A program made the position numbers and the translations under genes. Shown here piece by piece: positions 16,893-25,018 of a stretch of DNA of 34,521 nt. The notes beneath the pieces are model-generated. The model had not been told where the DNA came from. It did not search any database and saw nothing but the letters and a program-made list of their open reading frames with translations. Location: positions 1-34,521 of the forward strand of contig JBCDBH010000016.1 of NCBI GenBank assembly GCA_039184055.1. Reading direction: 5' to 3'. This DNA is from JBCDBH01 sp039184055. GTDB lineage: Bacteria; Acidobacteriota; Thermoanaerobaculia; Multivoradales; J023. Every line of letters starts with the position of its first letter. The stretch's first letter is position 1.

Positions 16893-18353
16893 ATGAGCCG
16901 CCTTTCGACTTCGCAAAGCCACTCTAGTCATCTCGCCCCGTGGATCGGTCTCGGCCTGATCCTGATCGTCGGCGTGTTGCAGATCGCCACCTTCGCCGAT
17001 CTGCGTATCGACGACGGCTACATCACCTATCGCATCGCCGAGAATTGGCTCGCCGGACACGGCCCGGTGTTCAATCCCGGCGAGCGGATTCAAGGCTCGA
17101 CGGCGCCGGCGCATCTCGTCCTGTCGATGGGGGTCTCGGCTCTGGTCGGTCACGACTCCTTGCCCCACGCGATGGCGGTGATCGGCTGTCTCGCCTGGCT
17201 CGCGCAATCGATCCTCGTCTACTTCCTCCTCCATCCCGCGCTCGGCCGATGGGGAGCGCTGGCGGTCGCGGCGATGCTGGCGATCGGCGCGGCGCAATCG
17301 TATTTTTGGCTGTCGCTCGAGACCAATCTGGTTACCGCCCTGGCGCTCGCCACCCTGCTCGCGGCGCATCGAGGCCGCTGGACCCTGGCGGCGGCCTGCG
17401 CGGCGGCCGCCGGTACCGCCCGCCCGGACGCCTTTCTGCTCACCATCTTGCTGGCCATTCCCTGTCTTCTCGCGACCCGACGCGAGGTGTGGAAACCGGG
17501 CCTGGCATGGTCGATCATCGCGCTACCGTGGCCGATCTTCGCAACGCTCTACTACGGCTCGCCCCTTCCCAATACGGCGACCGCCAAGCTCGCCGATACC
17601 GACTTGGCGAGCTATCTCGGCGTGCTGGCCCGTCTGCCGAGCGATCGCCTGCTGCCGCTCTTCGATGCCTGGGCGCTCCCCGCCACCTACCTGCTCGCCC
17701 TCGTCGGCACGGCGGTGTTGGTACACCGCGACCGTCGTCTCTGGCCGCTCCCGGCGTGGATCCTTCTCCACGCCACCGCCTACGCGATCCTGCGCCCGCC
17801 GCTCCGTCACACCTGGCATCTGTATCCATGGATCGCCGGTGTCGGCATCTTGCTCACCGCGGCGGTCGCGGCGTTTCTCACCATCGGCCCACGATGGCGG
17901 CGGGTCGTCGCGATCGTGGTTTTCGCGTTGCTCGCCCACGGCTGGTGGCGCCAGACGCTCGACAATGCCACCCACTACCCGCGCCAGACCTTTGTCGGCG
18001 CCCGTGACCAGGCGTATCGCGACGTCGTGCGCTTTCTCGACGCCCACGCCGAGCCCGACGACATCCTGGCGGCCCGCGAGATCGGCGCGCTCGGCTTTTG
18101 GAGCGGTTTGCCGATCCACGACATGATCGGTCTGGTCAGCGCGGACCGAGACTTTCCCTGGAAGAAGGCGGGCTTTCGCTGGCTGCTGGTTCGAGGCCAG
18201 ATGGCGCAAGAGGTCAAAAAAGACCCACGGCTGATCCGGCGCTACGCCATCCGTCGCGAGGAATTCATCGCCGTGCTCTTCGAGCGCGTGGACTTTTCGG
18301 AAGCCGACGCTGCGCCAGCCGTTACCGATCAACCGTCGGCCGCCACCCCGTAG
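16893..18353 (+). CDS. GT-C type polytopic membrane glycosyltransferase (function unassigned)
   Basis: Multi-spanning protein of about 486 aa with roughly ten hydrophobic segments. After the first helix it has LRIDDGYITYRIAENWLAGH (38-57) and FNPGERIQGSTAP. An acidic pair in the first outer loop plus this NPGER motif is typical of GT-C enzymes that use polyprenyl-phosphate sugars, including relatives of mycobacterial arabinofuranosyltransferases. Donor and acceptor cannot be inferred. The C-terminal soluble part has YRDVVRFLDAHAEPDDILAAREIGALGF, common in this family. Start is ATG at 16893 or the adjacent GTG at 16890; neither has a strong ribosome binding site. The 3' end overlaps the convergent gene by 25 nt. 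Confidence 0.8.
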   Translation: MSRLSTSQSHSSHLAPWIGLGLILIVGVLQIATFADLRIDDGYITYRIAENWLAGHGPVFNPGERIQGSTAPAHLVLSMGVSALVGHDSLPHAMAVIGCLAWLAQSILVYFLLHPALGRWGALAVAAMLAIGAAQSYFWLSLETNLVTALALATLLAAHRGRWTLAAACAAAAGTARPDAFLLTILLAIPCLLATRREVWKPGLAWSIIALPWPIFATLYYGSPLPNTATAKLADTDLASYLGVLARLPSDRLLPLFDAWALPATYLLALVGTAVLVHRDRRLWPLPAWILLHATAYAILRPPLRHTWHLYPWIAGVGILLTAAVAAFLTIGPRWRRVVAIVVFALLAHGWWRQTLDNATHYPRQTFVGARDQAYRDVVRFLDAHAEPDDILAAREIGALGFWSGLPIHDMIGLVSADRDFPWKKAGFRWLLVRGQMAQEVKKDPRLIRRYAIRREEFIAVLFERVDFSEADAAPAVTDQPSAATP

Positions 18354-19270
18354 ACCTGCACCGCGGTGGCGAGCTGAAAGAGCCGCAAGACCAGACGACC
18401 GATGATGAACAGCTGCGTGAGCGCGACGGTGAGGATCAAGCTCACCCAGCTCGACGACGCCCCACCCGGCGCGACGAGCAGCCATACGCCCATCCAAGCG
18501 GCGATGAGCAGACCCGGCACGAGATAGCCGAGCACCGCCAGCAACGGACGCCGCGCGATCATGCTCAAGGCCCGGACCAAAGCCGGCAAAACGAAGCCAC
18601 TCCGCTCCCGCACCGCCGCGACTTTGGTGTAGTCGATCACCAAGCGTACAAGGTGAAAGCCGAGCACCAAGAGCACGAACGCCGGCGCCAACCGCCACAG
18701 CATCGTCACTTCGCTGGTGACGTCGATCGATGCGTTGTCGATGCCTTTCACCCAATCACCGACCAGCGACCACAGCATGCCGTAGGCCAGCAGGCCGATC
18801 GCGGCGGCCTGCAGCATCCGTCCAAGATGACGGAGCGCGGCGGCGGCGAACGACGACGGTCCGGCCGCGCCACCGTGCACGAAGCGCTCGAGCACCGCCC
18901 CCTGCAGTCCCAACCACGCGAAGGCCCACAAAAGCACCATGCCGAATACCGACGGATCGACGGCGACAAGCTTGCCCTCGAGCCAGGCGTCGAGGTTGTC
19001 GAGCATCGCACCCGGCCCGAGCACCGACGACGGCGTGAACGTCGACCCGAGCCCCGTGTCGTAACGACCGGTGTGCTCGCTATACCACGCCCCGTCCAAG
19101 GTGGCGCGCACCGATTCCTGGTAGATGCCATCACCGATCGAGTCGGCGAGCACGCTTTCCATGGCGACCACCAGCGGGATCGCGAGCAGAACGTTGACCA
19201 CATAGACCGCGACCACGAGCCGTGGTCGCGCGATGACCTGACCGAAGGCGGCGCGCAACACCCCGAGCAT
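18329..19270 (-). CDS. Unknown polytopic membrane protein
   Basis: I do not recognise the family. The 313-aa product has about six membrane segments (about 18-38, 108-127, 152-170, 194-213, 243-266, 274-293) and a large polar loop between the first two (about 39-107). The ATG at 19270 is preferred because it overlaps the upstream metallopeptidase stop by one base (TGATG) and begins just before a basic segment and the first helix; the in-frame extension to 19312 would sit inside that gene. It is the last gene of a three-gene minus-strand run. A role beside the metallopeptidase in the membrane is possible but unproven. Confidence 0.75.
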   Translation of the reverse strand: MLGVLRAAFGQVIARPRLVVAVYVVNVLLAIPLVVAMESVLADSIGDGIYQESVRATLDGAWYSEHTGRYDTGLGSTFTPSSVLGPGAMLDNLDAWLEGKLVAVDPSVFGMVLLWAFAWLGLQGAVLERFVHGGAAGPSSFAAAALRHLGRMLQAAAIGLLAYGMLWSLVGDWVKGIDNASIDVTSEVTMLWRLAPAFVLLVLGFHLVRLVIDYTKVAAVRERSGFVLPALVRALSMIARRPLLAVLGYLVPGLLIAAWMGVWLLVAPGGASSSWVSLILTVALTQLFIIGRLVLRLFQLATAVQVYGVAADG

Positions 19271-21483
19271 CACAAAAATCCCCCGACGGTGAGGAAGAGA
19301 TCCTGCACCCAACCCGCCCAGCGCGCCGCCCAGGCGCGTGCCGCGAACCGGTCACCCTTCATCAACCGACTGTTGTTCCGCCAATCGAGATCGAGCAACA
19401 ACACACGATCCGGATCGATCACCACCCGTTCGAGCTTCGCCGGTCCTTCGCGCACGATCCAATGCCAGCGATCCTCGCCATCCCAGGCGACCCGCTCCTC
19501 ATTGCCATCGGTGTAGACGAGCAATATATCGACCGGAAAGACGCCGTCACCGTGACGTCGCACGACGACATCGGTGCGATACATCGGCTCGGCATCATCG
19601 TCGGGCTTGCTCAGCCCGAGCTCGCCGTCATCCTGCTCGATGAAACCCTTCGGCACCACCGACCGGCTCCCGGCCTTTTCGACCGCGTAATCGAAGAGCG
19701 CCGAGCGGTAGTACACATGGTCGAAGAAGGCATCGAGATCGCGCTCCGCGCCTTCTTCCAGCGCGGCGAAGAGCTCCTCCGGCGTGGGCGCGCGATAGGC
19801 GCCACGACGATAGGCGATCGACATGCCGCGCTGGAGCTTCTCCCAACCCAACCACCGTTCGAGGGTGGTCAACCACAGCGCCGTCTTCGAGTAGCTCAGA
19901 TTGCCGACTTCGTGCGGCAGATGCTTCCACGTCGGCACCGCGAGCGCGTCGGAGGTCAGCGAGTCCGAACGACTCAGCCGTCCTCGACGACGCAACGCCG
20001 TCGGCGCATGCCATTCCAGACCCGGGAACAAACGACGCCAAAAACCGCCGAAGCTCTTTCCGGGAGGATCGAAATAGCGCTTGCTGTAATACACCGGTCC
20101 GTAGTGCACCCATTCGGTACGCGACGTCGAGAAGGTGTTGAAGCCCTCGTCGATCCACGCGTGATCGAATTCGTTGCTCCCCACGACGCCGTACCAAAAC
20201 TGATGCCCCGCCTCGTGGATCGTCACCCCTTCGGGACTCCCCGAACCGAGCGGATTCGATAGACGCGTGCCGCAGGTGTAGAAGGTCGGGTACTCCATGC
20301 CACCGGTGCGACTGCCATACGCCGGATCGACCACGGTCATGTAGTCATAGGGGTACGGCCCATACCAGGTGCCATACGACTCGAGCGCCGCGAAGCTGGC
20401 GTCGAAAAGACGGTCGGCTTGCGCAAGATGATCCGGTTGCACCAGCAGACGCACATCGACCTCGGGCAATCCGGGGCGCTCGAAACGTCGCTCGATGGAA
20501 ATGAAATCGGGGCTCGCCGTCCACGCGAAGCCGTGGACGTCGTTCTGCTCGAAGCGATGGGTCGCGGTTTCGCCCTGCTCCTCGATCGCCACCAGGCGCC
20601 CGGTCGCACCGACCGTCCACCCGGCGGGCACGGTCAACGCCACGTCGTAGCGCCCGTAGTCGCTGAAGAACTCGGTCGCCGAATGAAACTGTGGCGTCAC
20701 CCAGCCATCGTCGGTAAACACCCCGAGCTTGGGAAACCAATGGGCAGCGAATACATAATCGCCACGAAAGCCGACCCGCGCGAACGTGCGTGGCACCTTG
20801 GAGCGAAAGTCGATCTCGACCTCGATCTCCTCGCCCGGTGACACGGCTCTCGGTAGGTCGACGTGAAAGACGGTGCGATCGTCTTCATTGCCATCGTCCG
20901 GAGCGATATAGCGCCACGGGAGCTCGTCGCCTCCGACGCGAAAGCTATCGACCTGCTGCCATGCCCAGGCGTCGTCGGGCACCTTTTTGCCGGTCCAATG
21001 ACCCCGGCCACGCATCCAATCCTCGCGTAGCCAGGTGCTTTGATCGTTCCGCCACGCGTTCCAATAGAGATGAAACGAAAGCTCGGCGGTCGAAGTCGAT
21101 TGAATATTGCGCCAGGTGAGCACCAAGGAACCGTCGATGACCTTGGTGGTCGGATCGTAGGTGGCATCGATCCGATAATTGGCGTTGCGGGGCGACTCGG
21201 CGCGCAGCGCGGGTAGCCCAGCCTCGAACCCGGGGTCTGGATCGACCCGTGGGACCTCGGCGACGCGCTCGACGCCGAAGTCGCCGGTCGGCGCCTCGCC
21301 GACTTGGGCCAGCAGGCTCCCCGCCCACAGACAGACGATCAGCCCGCACAGCCATGGGCGTCGTCGGATTAGCGCCGACGTGGAACGGTCAGTATCTGTC
21401 CTGGACGAATGGTCGTCGAACGGAGTTGATTCAAACGGCGAAGGCTGCCGACGGTGGTGTCGTAGCGTTTGGCGATCGACCAC
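19270..21483 (-). CDS. M1-like (gluzincin) metallopeptidase, exported
   Basis: Predicted zinc aminopeptidase-like protein of up to 737 aa. The zinc motif is complete: HEAGH at 423-427 and, 18 residues on, Glu446 in AWIDEGFN. GGMEYPT at 394-400 takes the place of the GxMEN exopeptidase loop of M1 enzymes. An N-terminal beta-rich domain (about 100-330) precedes the catalytic domain. A hydrophobic stretch at about 44-60 (LCGLIVCLWAGSLLAQ) looks like a signal sequence behind an unusually long polar leader. The start is uncertain: the only ATG/GTG/TTG codon is GTG at 21483, overlapping the upstream gene by 115 nt, so a rarer start nearer the signal sequence is possible. It overlaps the downstream membrane-protein gene by one base. 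Confidence 0.88.
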   Translation of the reverse strand: MVDRQTLRHHRRQPSPFESTPFDDHSSRTDTDRSTSALIRRRPWLCGLIVCLWAGSLLAQVGEAPTGDFGVERVAEVPRVDPDPGFEAGLPALRAESPRNANYRIDATYDPTTKVIDGSLVLTWRNIQSTSTAELSFHLYWNAWRNDQSTWLREDWMRGRGHWTGKKVPDDAWAWQQVDSFRVGGDELPWRYIAPDDGNEDDRTVFHVDLPRAVSPGEEIEVEIDFRSKVPRTFARVGFRGDYVFAAHWFPKLGVFTDDGWVTPQFHSATEFFSDYGRYDVALTVPAGWTVGATGRLVAIEEQGETATHRFEQNDVHGFAWTASPDFISIERRFERPGLPEVDVRLLVQPDHLAQADRLFDASFAALESYGTWYGPYPYDYMTVVDPAYGSRTGGMEYPTFYTCGTRLSNPLGSGSPEGVTIHEAGHQFWYGVVGSNEFDHAWIDEGFNTFSTSRTEWVHYGPVYYSKRYFDPPGKSFGGFWRRLFPGLEWHAPTALRRRGRLSRSDSLTSDALAVPTWKHLPHEVGNLSYSKTALWLTTLERWLGWEKLQRGMSIAYRRGAYRAPTPEELFAALEEGAERDLDAFFDHVYYRSALFDYAVEKAGSRSVVPKGFIEQDDGELGLSKPDDDAEPMYRTDVVVRRHGDGVFPVDILLVYTDGNEERVAWDGEDRWHWIVREGPAKLERVVIDPDRVLLLDLDWRNNSRLMKGDRFAARAWAARWAGWVQDLFLTVGGFL

Positions 21484-22109
21484 AAAGACTCTCCTCGTCG
21501 CACCCGGTGCCGCACCTCACGTCTCGAATCATCCGTGTCGAGCTGCAACAAATGGGCATTGTAAGCACGTGGAAACACCACCACATGATAGTGCGGCGGA
21601 TGCCGTTCGCGCGCCGCTTCGACAAAACCGGCCTCTTCGTCGGCGAGCAGGCTCGATTCGAGCACGCGTCGACAATGCCCCGCGGGGATACGCAGATCGA
21701 TCGCCATACCGGCCGGATGGACCGAGAGATGAGAGCTGTTCCACGGTTGACGATCGAGCGGACGCACCAACGAGGTGACCACCAGCGGCTCGCCACATTG
21801 GCCCCGAACATAGGCGCCCAGGCGTTCGACATAGTCGACGATTTCGGGTCGCGCGTACGGCAACGCGACGTTTTCTTTCAAGCGTACGCCGTGACTCTCG
21901 TGCAATTCGACCAGCATGCCGCCACGTACGAACGCGTCCACCTCGCTGGCCGTGGCGAGAAACGAGAACCGATGCTCTTTCGCGGCGCGATATTGACGTT
22001 CGAGCGCCGTTCGCGATGGACGCAGGCTCGGTGTACGCGCCATCGCCACGGTCGTCGTGAACAACGCGATCGCGGCCGCCGCCAAAAGAATGAGAGCACC
22101 TCGTTGCAT
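21369..22109 (-). CDS. LAS-type peptidase homologue (DUF5715-like) with C-terminal LysM domain
   Basis: Predicted periplasmic peptidoglycan-active protein. I choose the ATG at 22109 (246 aa) because GGAG lies 5 nt upstream and the product begins with a clean signal peptide (MQRGALILLAAAAIALF, cleavage near AMA). The central region has SVHPAGMAIDL (129-139) with His131 and Asp138, and PHYHVVVF (172-179) with His175. These match the zinc-ligand pattern of LAS enzymes such as M15 D,D-carboxypeptidases. A LysM domain (about 200-243, RVRRGESLWSIAKRYDTTVG) should bind peptidoglycan. It resembles proteins labelled DUF5715, whose activity is not established as far as I know. First gene of the run down to 18329. 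Confidence 0.83.
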   Translation of the reverse strand: MQRGALILLAAAAIALFTTTVAMARTPSLRPSRTALERQYRAAKEHRFSFLATASEVDAFVRGGMLVELHESHGVRLKENVALPYARPEIVDYVERLGAYVRGQCGEPLVVTSLVRPLDRQPWNSSHLSVHPAGMAIDLRIPAGHCRRVLESSLLADEEAGFVEAARERHPPHYHVVVFPRAYNAHLLQLDTDDSRREVRHRVRRGESLWSIAKRYDTTVGSLRRLNQLRSTTIRPGQILTVPRRR

Positions 22110-22350
22110 GGAATCTCCGGGCATTGAGCTCGTTGCCTCGAGCTTGGTGAAAAGAGGATGTCGCCGTTACGAAAGACTCGAAATTCGCGGACAGAGTTCC
22201 GATCGACCTCTGGTCGTCCGACAACCTCAACGCTCAGCGAGGCAAAGGGTTCCGTTGAAAAATTGTATACCAACGTCAAGCCTGTGCACAAAGAACTGTG
22301 CAGCTCCACGAGCCCATACGCTCTAGGCGTAGTAGACTCGAGATCATCCG
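22110..22350. promoter_or_regulatory. Divergent intergenic region between LysM peptidase homologue and heptose kinase
   Basis: About 240 nt without coding signal. For the minus-strand gene, TTGTGC (22286-22291) and TACAAT (22262-22267) with an 18-bp spacer form a plausible sigma70 promoter. CTGTGCA occurs twice in direct orientation, at 22282-22288 and 22296-22302, overlapping that -35; it could be an operator. No convincing plus-strand promoter was found. Confidence 0.4.
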
Positions 22351-23394
22351 ATGAGCCCATTCGACCCGGTCCCAAGCCGCGACCGTCTCCTGACTTTGAT
22401 CGATGCCATGGAGGACCAGCCGGTTCTCATGGTGGTCGATTTGGTGATCGATCGCTTCATCACCGGCACGCCGAAGCGGATCAGTCGCGAAGCGCCGGTG
22501 CTCATCCTGCGCTGGGAGGGCGACACCACGACGCCGGGCGGCGGCGCCAACGCGGTGGCCAATGTCGCGGCCTTGGGCGGCCGACCGCTACCACTCGGGA
22601 TCGTCGGACGTGACGACGCCGGGCGCGCGCTCCGTGAGCATTTCGCCACGCTCGGGGTCGACGACCGGGGCATTCTCGACCGCGACGACTATCGCACCCC
22701 CACCAAGACGCGCATCCTCGGCGGCGCCCGCCACGCGCTCAAACAGCAGATCGTGCGCTACGACATCGAAGATCATCTCCAGCTCGACGACGCCGATCGC
22801 GACCGCATGCTCGCCCCGCTCGTCACCTGGCCGACGCCGCGTGCGGCGGTGCTCAGCGACTACGGCTACGGCACCGTCGATCCGGCATTCGTGCCCGCGT
22901 TGCGTCAGCGTCTCGACACCGACGTGCCGGTGCTCGGCGACAGCCGCTACCGGCTCGCCGATTTTCGTGGCCTCGACGGCGCCACGCCCAACGCCGAAGA
23001 GGCCGAAACGCTGCTCGGCCTGCCGCTCGCCGACGACGATCGCACCGGGCTCGAGGCCGGTGGCCGTCGTCTCCGCGAACGGCTCGACGCGCGTTTCTTG
23101 CTCATTACCCGAGGTAGCGCCGGCATGTCGCTCATCTCGACCGACGGTCGTGCCCATCACATCCCGGTGCACGGCAACGATCAGGTCGCCGACGTCACCG
23201 GGGCCGGTGATACGGTCATCGGCACGTTCGCGCTCGCCCTCGCCGCCGGGGGCAGTCCGCTCGAAGCCGCCTGTCTCGCCAACTACGCCGGTGGCGTGGT
23301 GGTGATGAAAATGGGTACCGCCACCCTCGATCGCGACGAGCTGCGCAGCGCCGTGCGACGCGACGATCGCCCTCTCGACGCTCTCGCCGACTGA
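22351..23394 (+). CDS. hldA: D-glycero-beta-D-manno-heptose-7-phosphate kinase (HldE domain I type)
   Basis: PfkB-family sugar kinase expected to phosphorylate heptose 7-phosphate at C1 for ADP-heptose, the LPS inner-core precursor. The 347-aa protein shows DRFITGTPKRISREAPV (34-50) and TPGGGANAVANVAALGG (61-77), matching the first domain of HldE. The PfkB ATP/catalytic motif DVTGAGDTVIGTF is at 281-293 with catalytic Asp287. The usual VxGDxxxD opening reads VVDLVIDR here, a substitution of the Gly. The adenylyltransferase follows as a separate gene 29 nt later, so the HldE functions are split. A general sugar kinase is the alternative, unlikely given the neighbour. Confidence 0.92.
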   Translation: MSPFDPVPSRDRLLTLIDAMEDQPVLMVVDLVIDRFITGTPKRISREAPVLILRWEGDTTTPGGGANAVANVAALGGRPLPLGIVGRDDAGRALREHFATLGVDDRGILDRDDYRTPTKTRILGGARHALKQQIVRYDIEDHLQLDDADRDRMLAPLVTWPTPRAAVLSDYGYGTVDPAFVPALRQRLDTDVPVLGDSRYRLADFRGLDGATPNAEEAETLLGLPLADDDRTGLEAGGRRLRERLDARFLLITRGSAGMSLISTDGRAHHIPVHGNDQVADVTGAGDTVIGTFALALAAGGSPLEAACLANYAGGVVVMKMGTATLDRDELRSAVRRDDRPLDALAD

Positions 23395-23423
23395 TCCACT
23401 GAGACCTCTGGAGACTCTCAGCC

Positions 23424-23903
23424 ATGGGACGTGTGACCACCCTTCCCGAGCTCGAAGCGGCCATCGCCGAGCTGCACGCCAACGGTGAACGCGTGGCGTT
23501 CGCCAACGGCCAGTTCGACCTGCTCCACGTCGGTCATCTGCGTTACCTCCAGGGGGCACGCGCCGAGGCCGATCGCTTGATCGTGGCGGTCAACGACGAC
23601 GACTCGGTCGCCTTGCTCAAGGGCGAGGGACGACCGATCGTGCCCGCCACCGAGCGCGCCGAGCTGCTCGCCGCGCTCGACCCGGTCGACTTCGTCGTCA
23701 TCTTCTCCGGGAGCTCGCCGGCACCGCTGCTCGCCCAGCTGCGTCCCGACGTGCACTGCAAAGGCACCGACTACGGCACCCCCGAAAAGGTCCCCGAGTA
23801 CGACACGGTGCGGGCCTACGGTGGCCGCACCGCTCTGGTCGGGGATCCCAAAGACCACGCCACCCGCGACATGATCGCCACCATCAAGAATCTGCCCGCA
23901 TGA
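23424..23903 (+). CDS. hldC: D-glycero-beta-D-manno-heptose 1-phosphate adenylyltransferase (HldE domain II type)
   Basis: Cytidylyltransferase-like nucleotidyltransferase expected to make ADP-heptose from heptose 1-phosphate and ATP. The 159-aa protein has the nucleotide-binding NGQFDLLHVGHLRYL at 28-42 with HVGH at 35-38, then VAVNDDDSV (54-62), RAELLAALDPVDFVV and KGTDYGTPEKVPE, all as in the second domain of HldE. It is stand-alone. A ribosome binding site (GGAGA) precedes the ATG. The stop overlaps the heptosyltransferase start by 4 nt (ATGA). Confidence 0.93.
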   Translation: MGRVTTLPELEAAIAELHANGERVAFANGQFDLLHVGHLRYLQGARAEADRLIVAVNDDDSVALLKGEGRPIVPATERAELLAALDPVDFVVIFSGSSPAPLLAQLRPDVHCKGTDYGTPEKVPEYDTVRAYGGRTALVGDPKDHATRDMIATIKNLPA

Positions 23904-25018
23904 ACCTATTGGTGGTGCGCACCAGCGCACTCGGCGACATCGTGCACGGTCTGCCTGTGCTCGGCGCGCTGCGTCGCCACTTTCCCGATGCGCGGCTGGG
24001 ATGGGTGGTCGAAGCGCCGTTCGCGCCGATCGTGCGTCACCATCCCGCGATCGACGAGCTCATCCCGGTGCGCATGCGCGCCTGGCGCAAAAAGCCCCTC
24101 GACCGCGCCATCCGCGACGAGGTCGCCCTGGCGCGCGAGCGTCTCGACAGCTTCGACGCCGACGTCGCCATCGACCTGATGGGCAACCACAAAAGCGGCT
24201 TCGTGGCGCGGATGAGCGGTGCGCCGCGGGTCGTCGGCGCCACCCGGCCGGCGCGTCGCGAACCGTCGAGCGCGATGTGGATCAACGACCCCGCCGAGAT
24301 CCACGCGCTGCACGCGGTCGATCGCACGCTCGACGTCCTGCGTCCACTCGGGATCGATCAGCCCGAGGTCGACTTCGCCGCCGATGCGCTCCTGCCACCA
24401 CGGCTCGACGGTGTCGACGACGATCTTCCGCAGCCGCCCTACCTGCTCATCCAAGCCGGCGCCGGCTGGGGCAACAAGCAATACCCGATGGCGTGGTGGG
24501 GCACCGTCGCCGAGATCCTGCACCGTCGTACCGGTATCGACATCCACCTCCCCACCGCGCCCGGTGAAGAAACCCTCGCGGCGCGGATCGCCGCCGCCAG
24601 CCGGGGCACCGCGCGGGTCATCGAGGCGCACGACTTCCGTCGGCTGGCGCGACTGCTCCGAGGCGCCGCGCTCGTCCTCGGTGGCGACACCGGCCCCATC
24701 CATCTCGCGCACGCGCTCGGCGCTCCCGTCCTCATGGTCATGGGCCCCACCGACCCGTTGCGCAACGGTCCGTGGCACGCCCCGGAGCGTTCGCTGCACC
24801 ATCGACTACCGTGCAGTTTCTGCTATAAACGTCTTTCGGAAGCCAAAGCGTGTCTCCTCGCCCTGGCCCCCGCCACGGTCGCCAGCAAGGCGTGCGAGCT
24901 GCTTCGGATCGATGGTGAGATCGACCAGCACGGCGTAGTTAGACAACACGGTGTAACGAGACAGCACGGCGACACGACCATGTCGCCCCAACCACCCCGC
25001 GACGAGGATCCGGCATGA
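23900..25018 (+). CDS. GT9-family ADP-heptose:LPS heptosyltransferase
   Basis: Predicted inner-core heptosyltransferase of the WaaC/WaaF/WaaQ family, acting on the cytoplasmic face of the inner membrane. The 372-aa protein starts LLVVRTSALGDIVHGLPVL (3-21) with the conserved Asp13. The donor-site motif GGDTGPIHLAHALGAP lies at 261-276 and is followed by MGPTDPLRNGP. A Cys-containing segment (CSFCYKRLSEAKAC) follows near 305-320. The last ~30 residues carry three copies of a (R/D)QHG-type hexapeptide from an 18-bp DNA repeat and look disordered. Which heptose is added cannot be told. It overlaps hldC and pilB by 4 nt each. Confidence 0.92.
   Translation: MNLLVVRTSALGDIVHGLPVLGALRRHFPDARLGWVVEAPFAPIVRHHPAIDELIPVRMRAWRKKPLDRAIRDEVALARERLDSFDADVAIDLMGNHKSGFVARMSGAPRVVGATRPARREPSSAMWINDPAEIHALHAVDRTLDVLRPLGIDQPEVDFAADALLPPRLDGVDDDLPQPPYLLIQAGAGWGNKQYPMAWWGTVAEILHRRTGIDIHLPTAPGEETLAARIAAASRGTARVIEAHDFRRLARLLRGAALVLGGDTGPIHLAHALGAPVLMVMGPTDPLRNGPWHAPERSLHHRLPCSFCYKRLSEAKACLLALAPATVASKACELLRIDGEIDQHGVVRQHGVTRQHGDTTMSPQPPRDEDPA
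24926..24979 (+). repeat. Three 18-bp tandem repeats at the 3' end of the heptosyltransferase gene
   Basis: Units at 24926-24943, 24944-24961 and 24962-24979 share CA(G/A)CACGG(C/T)G and encode QHGVVR, QHGVTR and QHGDTT. The repeats lie just before the overlap with pilB and keep the reading frame. Several positions differ between units, so this is an aged repeat. Confidence 0.8.
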
